In this document: positions 53,429 to 62,301 of the stretch, in pieces | Numbering within the stretch: position 1 is the first letter of the stretch | Layout of the letters: the number at the start of each line of letters is the position of its first letter | Source: Sandaracinus sp. | GTDB lineage: Bacteria > Myxococcota_A > Polyangia > Polyangiales > Houyiibacteriaceae | DNA: 64,000 nt | Assembly: GCA_002699025.1 (NCBI GenBank) | Contig: PABA01000159.1 | Coordinates: 32,095-96,094, forward strand | Reading direction: 5' to 3' | The notes under the pieces: generated by a model | The model's input: only the letters and a program-made list of their open reading frames with translations | The model's database searches: none | Told to the model about the DNA's origin: nothing | Program-made: the position numbers and the translations under genes

Positions 53429-53769
53429 GATTCCTCTCGAGCCGGCGGGGCCGCCGGGCGGGAAGGCGTCGGGACGCTAGGCGGCGGCGGACCGTCTGTC
53501 AAGCGAGCCCGACGCAGTGCGTCGAAGCCCGAAATCGCGGGGCCGAGACGCTGCTGGAGGTGCCTCGCAGGTGTGGTCGCCGGGGTAGGACGGGGCGCTC
53601 TCGAGAGCCCGTCTCCGACCCCTCCCTTGCCAGGGGCATTCCGGGCGGAGCGGGCTTTTCAAGGGACGCGGTTCGTGGTTAGGGTACGGCCACCTTTTCC
53701 CGGGGGCGCGCCCACGCGTGGAGCCCCCATGGCGTCCCGAGCCGGCGCCGAGGCACCAAGAGGGGATCT
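53429..53769. other. divergent intergenic region between nuoE and zinc-ribbon gene
   Basis: These 341 bases hold no gene. They carry the nuo promoter candidate on the minus strand (listed separately). On the plus strand TTTCAA and TAGGGT, 17 bases apart near 53656-53684, are a weak promoter candidate for the zinc-ribbon gene. Confidence 0.45.
53474..53502 (-). promoter_or_regulatory. sigma70-like promoter candidate for nuoE
   Basis: On the minus strand a perfect TTGACA (53502-53497) is followed after 17 bases by TAGCGT (53479-53474). The predicted start of transcription lies some 40 bases before nuoE, on the correct strand. Confidence 0.6.
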
Positions 53770-55287
53770 GTGACCGTCTACTGTCCGAACTGCGGAAAGC
53801 CGAACACCGACGAAGCGACTCAGTGCGTCTCGTGTGGCACGGCCCTGAGCAAGCCCGAGAAGAAGGCCGGCTCGAAGTTCAAGGGAACGATGATGATGGC
53901 CGGCGTGAGCGCGCCGAAGCCCCCCGCCCCGGGCGGTGGAGGCGGCGGCGGGCCCAAGCAGGGCCCGGGGGTCGGCCAGCCGCCCGCGGAGGGCGGCGGC
54001 AAGAAGGACCTCGCCTTCCAGCAGACCATGCTCGGGCCCATGACGCCCCCGCCGGGTCAGGCGCCTGGTCAGCCCCAGCCCGGGCAGCCCCAGGCAGGCC
54101 AGCCCCCGGCGGGTGCGCCTCAGGGTGGCGCCGGCGGGTTCGGCGCCGCGGGCGCGCCGCCCGCGGGGGACCAGGGCGGCGGCGGATTCGGCTCGCCTCC
54201 CGGTGGACAGCCCGGTGGCGCTCAGCCCGGTGGCGCTCAGCCCGGAGGTCAGGGGGGCGGCGGCTTCGGCGCGCCTCCCAGCGGTCAGCCCGGCGGTCAG
54301 GGGGGCGGCGGCTTCGGCGCGCCTCCCGGTGGCCAGGATCAGGGCGGCGGCGCGTTCGGTGCCCCTCCCGGCGGCGGCGGCCAGCCTCCCGGCGGCGGCG
54401 GTGGCTTCGGCTCGCCCCCCGGCGGCCAGGCCCCCGGTGGGGGTGGGGGCGGCTTCGGCTCGCCTCCCGGCGGCGGCGACGGCGGCCAAGGCGGTGGTGG
54501 CTTCGGCGCGCCCGGCGGCCAGGACCAGAGCGGCGGCGGCGGCGCGTTCGGCGCTCCCCAGGCCAGCGGAGGTCAGGGCGGCGGTGGCTTCGGCTCGCCC
54601 CCCGGCGGCGATGGCGGCCAGGGCGGCGGCGGCTTCGGCTCGCCCCCCGGCGGCGGTCAGGGCGGCGGCGGCGGCTTCGGCGGCGGACAGCCTCCCGGCG
54701 GCGGTCAGCCCCCCGGCGGCGGCGGCGGCGGCTTCGGCCAGCCCCCGGCGGGCCCGCCCCCCGGCGGCCCCGCGGCGGCGCCTCAGCAGGAGAAGAAGAG
54801 CAAGGTCGGCATGTGGATCGGCATCGGCGTGGGCTGCCTCGTGCTCGCCTTCGCCGTGGTCTTCGGAAGCTGCTGGTACTGCAAGAGCAAGGTCGAGGAG
54901 GGCATGACGGCCGCGGGCGCCGAGCTCTCGCGCATCAGCCTCTCCTTCGCTCTCAGCGGCATCAAGCTGAGCTGCGTGGGTGACCCGAGCGGCGCCGGCG
55001 CCTCGAACTACTTCCACCCGCAGGTCTTCTCCCAGTACCAGGGCGTGGCCTGCCAGGTGAACGACCAGGTCATCGACGCCTTCGGCACCGCGTGCAACCA
55101 GGGCCAGCAGCCCTGCTCCAACGCGCAGATGATCAGCGGCACGGCGGACGAGTCTCGGGCCACGGACCTCGGGCTGAACGTGGCGCAGTGCTACGTCTAC
55201 ACCTCCGGCCAGGCGAAGATCGTCGGCTGCAGTGGGGATCAAGGGTTCAAGATCATCCACATGGAGAACGTCACCGCGGTCCAATGA
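53770..55287 (+). CDS. zinc-ribbon, Gly/Pro/Gln-repeat, single-helix membrane protein
   Basis: This 505-residue protein is read from GTG 53770, preceded by AAGAGGGG. Residues 4-22 are a zinc ribbon (YCPNCGKPN ... QCVSCGT). Then some 290 residues (about 50-340) are Gly/Pro/Gln-rich with many irregular repeats like GGGFGAPPGGQ and GGGFGSPPGG. A single membrane helix (about 355-380) follows, then a Cys-containing C-terminal domain (about 385-505, including FSQYQGVACQVNDQVIDAF). It is probably an inner-membrane protein with a disordered cytoplasmic arm. Myxobacteria have many zinc-ribbon proteins of this plan; the function is unknown. Confidence 0.8.
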   Translation: MTVYCPNCGKPNTDEATQCVSCGTALSKPEKKAGSKFKGTMMMAGVSAPKPPAPGGGGGGGPKQGPGVGQPPAEGGGKKDLAFQQTMLGPMTPPPGQAPGQPQPGQPQAGQPPAGAPQGGAGGFGAAGAPPAGDQGGGGFGSPPGGQPGGAQPGGAQPGGQGGGGFGAPPSGQPGGQGGGGFGAPPGGQDQGGGAFGAPPGGGGQPPGGGGGFGSPPGGQAPGGGGGGFGSPPGGGDGGQGGGGFGAPGGQDQSGGGGAFGAPQASGGQGGGGFGSPPGGDGGQGGGGFGSPPGGGQGGGGGFGGGQPPGGGQPPGGGGGGFGQPPAGPPPGGPAAAPQQEKKSKVGMWIGIGVGCLVLAFAVVFGSCWYCKSKVEEGMTAAGAELSRISLSFALSGIKLSCVGDPSGAGASNYFHPQVFSQYQGVACQVNDQVIDAFGTACNQGQQPCSNAQMISGTADESRATDLGLNVAQCYVYTSGQAKIVGCSGDQGFKIIHMENVTAVQ

Positions 55288-55311
55288 CCGAGCGTCGCTG
55301 ACGCGACGCGG

Positions 55312-55348
55312 AGAGGGGAGCTCCCGGCGGGGGCTCCCCTCTTTCGTT
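55312..55348 (+). terminator. intrinsic terminator
   Basis: AGAGGGGAGC (55312-55321) and GCTCCCCTCT (55333-55342) form a perfect 10-bp stem with an 11-base loop, followed by TTCGTT. It lies 25 bases after the zinc-ribbon gene. The T-run is short, as is common in GC-rich genomes. Confidence 0.75.
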
Positions 55349-55488
55349 CCGTCCCGCTCTCGTGCGTGGCCCCTCGTGCGTGCTCGCTCGTGCGTCGCTC
55401 GTGGCGCGGCGCCGACGGACGGCTCGCGGCGAGCGTCGCTCGAATCGACGGCGCGCTGCTCCCGAGGAGGGGCCGCGATCGCCCGGCG

Positions 55489-55866
55489 TCAGAGCGCGCG
55501 GGCCAAAAAACCGCGGGCCTGCGCCTCGTCGAGGGTGACGAGCTCGATCTCCGGGTTGGTCCCGGAGCGCACCCGCGTATGGTGCTGCTGCATGGCCACG
55601 GTCGGGCTGTCGGCGAGCACGACCATGCCCGCGAAGCCCTCGTGCTCGACGCAGGCCTTCTTGAGCGCCGTCAGCAGCTCGACGGCTTCGCCCTCGAGAG
55701 GGAAGAGGCGCCGCAGGTCGAGCAGCGCGCGAAAGGGCTGACCGGCCGTGCAGGCGAGCGCCTGGGTGTGTGCGCGGCCGAGGTCACGGACGTCCCGGGG
55801 CGTGACGTGCTCGTGCAGCCGGATGCTGAGCAGCCGGGCCTCCGGATCGAACTCCACACGCCACAT
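55489..55866 (-). CDS. STAS/SpoIIAA-like small protein
   Basis: This protein of about 125 residues is read from ATG 55866. WRVEFDPEARLLSIRLHEHV and then FRALLDLRRLFPLEGEAVELLTALKKAC fit the SpoIIAA-like (STAS/SEC14-type) fold often met in myxobacteria, sometimes as a regulatory partner. It lies 128 bases after the response regulator gene on the same strand. Role unknown. Confidence 0.6.
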   Translation of the reverse strand: MWRVEFDPEARLLSIRLHEHVTPRDVRDLGRAHTQALACTAGQPFRALLDLRRLFPLEGEAVELLTALKKACVEHEGFAGMVVLADSPTVAMQQHHTRVRSGTNPEIELVTLDEAQARGFLARAL

Positions 55867-55994
55867 CGTCGACGCAGCATAGCAGGACGCAGCTCCCCGA
55901 CGCGGGGGAGGTTCCTCCCCCTCCTCCTCCCTCCTCCGGCCTCTTCCGCCAGCCCTCCGCGGGGGAGCCGCCGACCGCGAGGAGGGAGAACCGC

Positions 55995-56672
55995 TCAGTA
56001 GTCCGGCGCCTTGTAGCCGACGCCGTGCACGGTCGCGATCGGGTCGACACCGCACTCCCGGAACTTCGCCCGGATGCGCCGCACGTGCGTGTCGATGGTG
56101 CGCTCGGTGACGTGGTTGTCCCAGGCGTAGGCCCGCTCCATCAGCTGCGCGCGGCTGAGCACCACCCCCGGCCGCTCGTAGAGCGCCTGGAGCACGCCGA
56201 ACTCCGTGGGCGTGAGATCGACGATCGCCTCGTCGCAGCGCACGAGGTGCCGCTCCGGATCGATGCGCACGGGGCCGTGGCTGAGCACCCGCGCCGGGGT
56301 CTGCTGCGTGTCGTCGATGCGCCGCAGGATGGCGCGCACCCGCGCGACCAGCTCACGCGGCGAGAAGGGCTTGGCGAGGTAGTCGTCGCCACCCATCTCG
56401 AGGCCGAGCACCTTGTCGATCTCCTCGCCCTTCGCCGAGAGGAAGAGGATGGGCGTCTTCCGCGTGGCCCGCAGGCGCCGGCAGACCTCGTAGCCGTCGA
56501 CGCCGGGCATCATCACGTCGAGCACGAGCAGGTCCACGCTCTCCCGATCGACGACGTCGATGGCGGCTCGTCCGTCCGCGACGGAGGTCACGCGGAAGCC
56601 CTCCTTCTCCAGGGCGTACTGCACGACCTCGCGGATGCGGGCCTCGTCGTCGGCGATGAGCACGTGGCGCAC
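55995..56672 (-). CDS. OmpR/PhoB-family response regulator
   Basis: This 225-residue protein has a receiver domain (1-118) with acidic residues Asp8/Asp9, the phospho-acceptor Asp52 (VLDVMMPG), Ser79 (FLSAKG) and Lys101 (YLAKPFS). A winged-helix DNA-binding domain (about 130-225) ends in HVRRIRAKFRECGVDPIATVHGVGYK. It pairs with the sensor kinase upstream, 158 bases away, in between which sits a repeat array. Confidence 0.93.
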   Translation of the reverse strand: MRHVLIADDEARIREVVQYALEKEGFRVTSVADGRAAIDVVDRESVDLLVLDVMMPGVDGYEVCRRLRATRKTPILFLSAKGEEIDKVLGLEMGGDDYLAKPFSPRELVARVRAILRRIDDTQQTPARVLSHGPVRIDPERHLVRCDEAIVDLTPTEFGVLQALYERPGVVLSRAQLMERAYAWDNHVTERTIDTHVRRIRAKFRECGVDPIATVHGVGYKAPDY

Positions 56673-56725
56673 GACCGCATGATACGCGCCGCCCCCGCGA
56701 ACGCCCCCGCGACTACCTGGCTGAC

Positions 56726-56795
56726 GTCCGCAGGACTCCCCGACCGTGTCCGCAGGACTCCCCGGCTGGCCCCTGGCTGGCGTCCGCAGGACTCC
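56726..56795. repeat. array of GTCCGCAGGACTCC repeats, three copies
   Basis: Copies at 56726-56739, 56748-56761 and 56782-56795 lie between the kinase and regulator genes. The unit holds GTCC-GCA-GGAC, a 4-base inverted repeat. The first and third copies are preceded by CTGGCTG-like sequence (CTGGCTGAC and CTGGCTGGC), the former shared with the array at the window's right end. Confidence 0.92.
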
Positions 56796-56830
56796 TCGTC
56801 AGAGCTCCGCCGCCGGAGGCCCGCGAGCGC

Positions 56831-58420
56831 TCAGCGGGGGCCGCGGGCGATCGGGAGCGTCATGACGAAGCGCGCTCCCCCGCGCGCCGACTCCCCCACC
56901 TCGACCCGCCCCCCGTGCGCCTCGGCCACGGCGCGCACGATCGCCAGGCCGAGCCCCGTGCCCTCCCCTTCCCGATCGGTGGTGTAGAAGCGCGCGAAGA
57001 TCTTGTCGCGCTCGGCGGGCGGCACCCCCGGCCCGGCGTCCTCCACGACGACACGCACGGCGCCCCGCGGCGCGTCCTCCACCCGCACGCCGATGGGCTC
57101 GCCCGGCGGCGAGTGCCGCGCGGCGTTGTCGAGGAGGTTCTTCAGCGCGGTCTCGAGGTCCATCTCGCGCCCCTGCATCAGCGCCACGCGCGTCGCCCAC
57201 TCGAGCTCCACCGGGTGGGCCTCCGTCGACGCTCGCTCGACGACGTGCCGCACCAACGCCTCGAGGGCCACGCCGCCCCGGGCCGTGTCCGCCGCCGCCT
57301 CGATGCGGCTGAGCTCGAGGAGCCGGCTCACGTGCCGATCGAGGCGCTCCACGTCGAGGAGGATGTTCTCGAGGAAGCGCTGACGAGCCGCCGGATCGTC
57401 GGCGGCCCCCTCCTCCAGGAGCTCGGCCGCGCCGCGAATGGAGGTGAGCGGCGACTTGAACTCGTGGGCCACGTCCGCGGCGAACTCGCCGATGTAGCGG
57501 AGGCGCCGCCCGAGCTCCGCGTGCATGGCGGCGAAGGACTCGCCGAGCTCGCGGATCTCCCCGCTCCCGCCGACCGGGACGGCCACGTCGCGCTCGCCGG
57601 CGGCCACGCGTCCGGCGGCCTTCGAGAGCTTCGAGAGCGGCCGGCTGATGCTCAGGGCGAGCAGGAGCGTGATGACGAGCGTGAAGAAGATGGCCGCCGC
57701 CGTGACCCAGACGAGCCCGCGGCGAAAACGATAGAGCTCCTCGAGGACCGGCGTCGTCGAGCGCACGACGTAGACCACGCCGACGACGCGGCGCGGGTGG
57801 AGCACGGGCTCGGCGACGAAGAGGAAGACGGCCGGCTGCCGCTGACGGACGCGCGTGTAGGAGGCGTACTGGCCGGCGAAGGCGCGGCGCACCTCCTGCC
57901 GATCGGGGACCGTGGGCCAGGGGCGGTCCTCGGGCGCCGAGGCCCAGCGCCCCGTCGAGCGCGCGCTCCCGAGGAGGCTCGGCGGGGGCGCCTCGGGCCC
58001 TTCCGGCGGGCCGTCCCGGTGCGAGTCCACGACCACCTCGCGCGCGCGATCGAGCACGCGGATGCGCGTGCGGGTGCGGGCGGCCGCGTCGCGGAGCGCC
58101 GCCTCGTGGGCCTCCTCGCCGAGCGGGACGCCGCGGCGCAGCTCCATCTCCAGGAAGCGGCGGACGAGGGAGGCCTGGTTGCGCATGTCGCGCTCGAGCG
58201 CGTCGAGGAGCTGGCGCTCGTAGAGGTCGGCGAACTCGAGGCCGGCCACGGGGACCAGCACGACGACCAGGTTCACGACGAGCAGGCGCACGCGAATCCG
58301 TCCGAGGGCGCGCCGGAGCCAGCTCCGCTCGGGGCGCGACGCGGCCCCGTCGGAGGGCGGCGGGTCGGCGGGCGGCGGGTCGGCGGCGGAGACCACGCGA
58401 GGCGAACCGGATGCGCTCAT
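56831..58420 (-). CDS. sensor histidine kinase (HAMP, HisKA, HATPase)
   Basis: This 529-residue membrane kinase has a Pro-rich cytoplasmic start, helix 1 (about 43-62), a periplasmic sensor domain (63-233) with no recognised type, helix 2 (about 236-256), HAMP (257-312), and HisKA with phospho-acceptor His319 in VAHEFKSPLTS. The ATPase domain has the N-box LKNLLDNAARH (about 435), DAGPGVP and GTGLGLAI. It begins four bases after the stop of the lipoprotein gene and precedes the response regulator. Confidence 0.93.
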   Translation of the reverse strand: MSASGSPRVVSAADPPPADPPPSDGAASRPERSWLRRALGRIRVRLLVVNLVVVLVPVAGLEFADLYERQLLDALERDMRNQASLVRRFLEMELRRGVPLGEEAHEAALRDAAARTRTRIRVLDRAREVVVDSHRDGPPEGPEAPPPSLLGSARSTGRWASAPEDRPWPTVPDRQEVRRAFAGQYASYTRVRQRQPAVFLFVAEPVLHPRRVVGVVYVVRSTTPVLEELYRFRRGLVWVTAAAIFFTLVITLLLALSISRPLSKLSKAAGRVAAGERDVAVPVGGSGEIRELGESFAAMHAELGRRLRYIGEFAADVAHEFKSPLTSIRGAAELLEEGAADDPAARQRFLENILLDVERLDRHVSRLLELSRIEAAADTARGGVALEALVRHVVERASTEAHPVELEWATRVALMQGREMDLETALKNLLDNAARHSPPGEPIGVRVEDAPRGAVRVVVEDAGPGVPPAERDKIFARFYTTDREGEGTGLGLAIVRAVAEAHGGRVEVGESARGGARFVMTLPIARGPR

Positions 58421-58424
58421 GAGC

Positions 58425-58880
58425 TCATTCCGGCGACGCCTCGTACACGACCACGACCCGCACGACGCGCCCGGCGACCCGCCCCCCTCGGCGGAGGGCG
58501 AGGCCCCCTTCCGGCGTCGCCACCTCGAGGGATTCGCCGTCCACCCGGACGCCGCGCCACGCGAGCTCCTCCCCCTCCGCGCCGGCCCCGAGCGCGCCGT
58601 GCACGTGCAGCCGGGGCGGCCCCTCCCCGACCTCCACGAGCGCTCCGCGCACCTGCGACTCGAGCACCAGCGGCGCGAAGAGCGTCTCCTCGAAGGCCTC
58701 CCGATCGCGGAGCTCCGCGTCCGCCGAGACCGCCCGCCGCGCCCAGCGCTCGAAGTCGCGGTAGTGCTCCACGTGGGGGCGCGCCTCGGCGACGAGCGAC
58801 GCCACGTCCTCGCCCCCGCCGCAGCCGACGAGGATCGCCACCAGGGCGAGGGGCGCGCGCGGGCCCGGTCGGGCGCGCAC
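58425..58880 (-). CDS. hypothetical lipoprotein upstream of sensor kinase
   Basis: This protein of about 151 residues is read from GTG 58880, with signal peptide LALVAILVGC and lipobox LVGC. The mature domain includes HYRDFERWARRAVSADAELRDREAFEETL and a beta-rich end. No family was recognised. It is packed between folA (four bases) and the kinase (four bases). It may sense or modulate the two-component signal, which is inference from position. Confidence 0.6.
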   Translation of the reverse strand: MRARPGPRAPLALVAILVGCGGGEDVASLVAEARPHVEHYRDFERWARRAVSADAELRDREAFEETLFAPLVLESQVRGALVEVGEGPPRLHVHGALGAGAEGEELAWRGVRVDGESLEVATPEGGLALRRGGRVAGRVVRVVVVYEASPE

Positions 58881-58884
58881 CGCC

Positions 58885-59415
58885 CTACCCCTCCCGCAGC
58901 TCGCCGTCCGCCCCACGCCGACGGAGCGTCACGAAGGTCACGCCCTCCGTCTCGCCGGCACGCCGCTCGACCTCCTGGAAGGCTTCCCGATCGAAGGCGG
59001 GGAAGCGCACGTCCCCCGCCGCCTCCCGGTCGACCTCCGTCAGGTAGAGGACCGTGCAGCGCTCGAGCGCCTGGGCGTAGACGTTGGCGCCGCCGATGAC
59101 GAAGGGGAGCGGGTCGTCCGCGCAGAGCGCGAGGGCCGCGTCGAGGTCGTGGGCCACCTCGCAGCCCTCGAAGCGCGCCGCCGGGTCGCGCGTCAGCACG
59201 ATGTTGCGCCGCTTCGGGAGCGGGCGGCCGATGGCCTCGTGCGTGCGCCGCCCCATGAGGATCGCGTGGCCCTTCGTGAGCCGCTTGAAGTGGGCGAGAT
59301 CCTCCGGGAGGTGCCAGGGCAGGCCGAAGTGCCCGTCGCTCCGACCGATCACGCCGCCGCGGCCGACGGCGGCGATCAGGGCGAGGGGGCGCGGGCGCGG
59401 GGCGGGCTCGGCCAT
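58885..59415 (-). CDS. folA: dihydrofolate reductase
   Basis: This 176-residue enzyme regenerates tetrahydrofolate for ThyA. LIAAVGRGGVIGRSDGHFGLPWHLPEDLAHFKRLTKGHAILMGRRTHE holds the active-site acidic residue (PEDLAHFK) and NADPH region; FVIGGANVYAQAL is the second cofactor motif. The start ATG shares one base with the thyA stop (TGATG). There is a short insertion near RSDGHF. Length is normal. Confidence 0.95.
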   Translation of the reverse strand: MAEPAPRPRPLALIAAVGRGGVIGRSDGHFGLPWHLPEDLAHFKRLTKGHAILMGRRTHEAIGRPLPKRRNIVLTRDPAARFEGCEVAHDLDAALALCADDPLPFVIGGANVYAQALERCTVLYLTEVDREAAGDVRFPAFDREAFQEVERRAGETEGVTFVTLRRRGADGELREG

Positions 59416-60287
59416 CAGACCGCGACCGGAGCCTTGATGCGGGGGTGCGGGTCGTAGCCCTCGAGGCGGAAGTGCTCGAAGCGGAAGGCGAAGAGATCGT
59501 CGACGCTCGGGTCGAGGTGCATCGTCGGCAGGGGCCGGGCCTCGCGCCCGAGCTGCGTCTGGGCCTGCTCGAAGTGGTTTCGGTAGAGGTGCACGTCCCC
59601 GAAGGTGTGCACGAAGTCGCCGAGGCCGAGGCCGGCGACCTGCGCCACCATCATCGTGAGGAGCGCGTAGCTGGCGATGTTGAAGGGGACGCCGAGGAAG
59701 ACGTCGCCGGAGCGCTGGTAGAGCTGACAGCTCAGGCGGCCGGGGCCGTCCTTCTCGGGGATGACGTAGAACTGGAAGAGCGTGTGGCAAGGCGGGAGGG
59801 CGACCTGGTCCGCCTCCTTCGGGTTCCAGCCGCTCACGATCAGGCGCCGGCTCATGGGGCTCGTGCGGAGCTGCTCGACGATGCGCCCGAGCTGGTCGAC
59901 GCCGTCGTCCTCCCAGCTCCCGTCGGGGCGCGGCGTGGCGCCGAAGTTGCGCCATTGGTGGCCGTAGACCGGGCCGAGATCGCCGGCCTGGCGGCCGAAG
60001 CGCGCGGTCTGCTCGGGCGTCGCCCACTCATCCCAGATGGTGACGCCGACCTCCTGCAGGTGGCTCACGTGCGTCTGTCCGCGGACGAACCAGAGCAGCT
60101 CGTGGAGGATCGAGCGCAGGTGCACCTTCTTCGTCGTCAGGAGCGGGAAGCCCGCGCGCAGATCGAAGCGCATCTGGTGGCCGAAGAGGCTGCGCGTCCC
60201 GACGCCCGTGCGGTCGTCGCGGTCGACGCCCTCCTCGAGGATGCGCTCGAGGAGCGCCAGGTACTGCTCGTCGACGGCGTTGCTCAC
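59415..60287 (-). CDS. thyA: thymidylate synthase
   Basis: This 290-residue enzyme converts dUMP to dTMP using methylene-tetrahydrofolate. [21 protein letters not shown], and [12 protein letters not shown] with the nucleophile Cys167 are clear. [17 protein letters not shown] and [21 protein letters not shown] end it. GTG 60287 overlaps the mlaD stop (GTGA). It is followed by folA. Confidence 0.96.
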   Translation of the reverse strand: MSNAVDEQYLALLERILEEGVDRDDRTGVGTRSLFGHQMRFDLRAGFPLLTTKKVHLRSILHELLWFVRGQTHVSHLQEVGVTIWDEWATPEQTARFGRQAGDLGPVYGHQWRNFGATPRPDGSWEDDGVDQLGRIVEQLRTSPMSRRLIVSGWNPKEADQVALPPCHTLFQFYVIPEKDGPGRLSCQLYQRSGDVFLGVPFNIASYALLTMMVAQVAGLGLGDFVHTFGDVHLYRNHFEQAQTQLGREARPLPTMHLDPSVDDLFAFRFEHFRLEGYDPHPRIKAPVAV

Positions 60288-61420
60288 TCGCTCACCTCGG
60301 GCTCCTCGGCGGCCTCGTCGCGACGGATCGAGTAGCGCACGAGGGCGCGCAGGATGTCGTTGCGCTCGAGGTCGCCGACCAGGCGCTTCACGTCCTCGTA
60401 GATCGAGGGGTCGACGAGGAGGCCGCCGATGGTGCCGCGGCCGGCGCGGATCTCGCCGGTGATGTGGGCCACGTCGTCGCTCGCGCGCGTGAGGTTCGCG
60501 AGGAGCTCGTCGGCCGTGTCCTCGTAGATGAGGTCGTGCACGGTGCCGTCGCCCTCGCGGATGTCGCCGAGGATCGTGGCCACCTCGCCGGTGGCGCGGG
60601 AGACGTTGGCGAGCGCGTCGCGCCCCTCGGCGCCGTAGATCAGGGCGTGGGCCGTGCCGTCGCCGCGGCGCACCTCGTCGACGACCGACCGGATGCTCCG
60701 CGAGGTGCGGGCGAGCTCGCTGCTCGTCGAGCGGAGGTTCCGGAGCGTGGCGTCGACCTCGTCGGCCGTCGCCGGGTCGGTCATCAGCCGCTGGATGGCG
60801 CCGTCGCCGTTGGCGAGCATGCCGGTGAGCCGGGCGAGGTTCTGGGCGACCGTCTTCAGGTCGTTGGAGAGCTCCTGATCGGCGAAGGGGTCGGTCATGC
60901 GCCGGATGTTCGACGCGGCCCCCTCGACCTCGCCGGCGATGCTCTCGGCCTGGGCCATCAGGTCGGAGGCTTCGTCCGTGAGCAGGGGCTGGTCGGCGGG
61001 CCACGGGTCGAAGGAGTCGTGGCCGACCGTGATGTCGACGAGCCGATCGCCGAGCATGCCCTTGGAGCCGACCTTCACGACGCTCGGCTGGGGTGCGTCC
61101 GGATCCTCCGGGAGCTCCATGCCCGGGACGCCGCGGATCATGTGCGCGGCGTCGGAGACGACGCGGAAGGTGACGGCGACCTTGCCGTCGTCGCGGAAGG
61201 TGACGGCGTCGACCGTGCCGACGTTCACGCCGGCGATGCGGACGGCGTTGCCCGGGCGGAGGCCGCCGACGTCCACGAAGACGGCGGTGTACTCCGTCTT
61301 CGACTGGAACATGTTGCGCTGGTTGCCGATGACGAAGGCCATCGTCCCGGCGATCAGGAGCGCGACGACCACGAAGGCGCCCACGCGGAGCTCCGTGCGG
61401 CTCTTCTTCGGCTCGCTCAC
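60284..61420 (-). CDS. mlaD: MCE/MlaD-family lipid transport protein
   Basis: This 378-residue protein has one N-terminal helix (about 12-32), an MCE domain (about 40-140, [29 protein letters not shown]), and a long helical part (about 150-350). The helical part contains regular repeats of GDG/GRGT motifs ([36 protein letters not shown]), much longer than E. coli MlaD (183 residues). It acts with the MlaF ATPase in moving phospholipid between membranes. Its ATG overlaps the mlaF stop. Confidence 0.88.
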   Translation of the reverse strand: MSEPKKSRTELRVGAFVVVALLIAGTMAFVIGNQRNMFQSKTEYTAVFVDVGGLRPGNAVRIAGVNVGTVDAVTFRDDGKVAVTFRVVSDAAHMIRGVPGMELPEDPDAPQPSVVKVGSKGMLGDRLVDITVGHDSFDPWPADQPLLTDEASDLMAQAESIAGEVEGAASNIRRMTDPFADQELSNDLKTVAQNLARLTGMLANGDGAIQRLMTDPATADEVDATLRNLRSTSSELARTSRSIRSVVDEVRRGDGTAHALIYGAEGRDALANVSRATGEVATILGDIREGDGTVHDLIYEDTADELLANLTRASDDVAHITGEIRAGRGTIGGLLVDPSIYEDVKRLVGDLERNDILRALVRYSIRRDEAAEEPEVSE

Positions 61421-62184
61421 GGGCCCCCCTCGCGCGGCGCGCCCCGGTCCTCCGGCGGCGTCCCCTCCACGAAGTCGCGCACGCGCGGATCGTCGGCGCG
61501 GACGAGCTCGTCGGGCGTCCCGCTGAAGATCACCCCGCCGGCCTGGATCATGGCGATCCGGTCGCTGAGCTTGAAGGCGCTCGGCATGTCGTGGGTGACG
61601 ACCACGGAGGTCACGTGGAGGGTCTCCTTGAGGTGGAGGATCAGGTCGGTGATGCGGGCGATGTTGACCGGGTCGAGGCCGGTCGTGGGCTCATCGTAGA
61701 GCAAGACCTGGGGGCGCGTGGCGATGGCGCGCGCCAGGCCGACGCGCTTCTTCATACCGCTGGAGAGGTCCGCGGGCCACACCTCCTCCTTGCCCTCCAT
61801 CCCGACGTAGGCGAGGGACTCGGCGACGCGCTCGGCCATGGCCTCCGGGGCGAGCTCGCCCTGCTCGCGGAGGCCGTAGGCGACGTTCTCGCCGACGCTG
61901 AGGGAGTCGAAGAGGGCCGCGCCCTGGAAGAGCATGCCGATGCGGCGGCGGACGTCGCGGTAGCCGGCCTCGTCGAGGTCCGAGATGCGGTCGCCGTCGA
62001 AGTCGATCGTGCCGCCGTCGAGCGGGAGGAGGCCGACGAGGAGCTTCAGCATGACGCTCTTGCCCTGCCCCGAGCCGCCGATGATGGTCAGCGACTCGCC
62101 TTCCTCGATGTCGAGGTCGAGGGACCGGTAGACGACCTTGGGCCCGAAGGCCTTCTGGACGCCGCGGAACTCGATGAGCGCCAC
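61417..62184 (-). CDS. mlaF: MlaF-type ABC transporter ATPase
   Basis: This 255-residue ATPase is read from GTG 62184. It has Walker A GGSGQGKS (36-43), the signature [16 protein letters not shown], Walker [14 protein letters not shown] and the switch histidine in VVTHDMPS. It matches MlaF/TtgA-type MCE-system ATPases. The membrane partner MlaE is absent from the window; it is normally next to mlaF. First gene of a six-gene packed run. Confidence 0.92.
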   Translation of the reverse strand: MALIEFRGVQKAFGPKVVYRSLDLDIEEGESLTIIGGSGQGKSVMLKLLVGLLPLDGGTIDFDGDRISDLDEAGYRDVRRRIGMLFQGAALFDSLSVGENVAYGLREQGELAPEAMAERVAESLAYVGMEGKEEVWPADLSSGMKKRVGLARAIATRPQVLLYDEPTTGLDPVNIARITDLILHLKETLHVTSVVVTHDMPSAFKLSDRIAMIQAGGVIFSGTPDELVRADDPRVRDFVEGTPPEDRGAPREGGP

Positions 62185-62238
62185 GGCGCGAGCATAGCGC
62201 CCCACCCCCGCCGCAACCCGACCATTCGCCGAGGGCTC

Positions 62239-62262
62239 ACAATCTATTCGATAATGAGTCCA
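62239..62262. promoter_or_regulatory. AT-rich divergent promoter candidate between mlaF and SulP gene
   Basis: AATCTATTCGATAATGAG is strikingly AT-rich for this DNA. GATAAT (62250-62255) could be a -10 box for the SulP gene, and on the other strand TAGATT (62244-62239) for mlaF. No good -35 boxes were found. Confidence 0.35.
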
Positions 62263-62301
62263 TGCCTTGCGATCGACGTCTCGCGAGGCCACACCGCGAG
62301 C

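Noticed and set aside
54140..54760. Repeat array as non-coding tandem DNA
   Set aside because: The frame is open through all units and is flanked by a zinc ribbon and a membrane helix, so it is coding.
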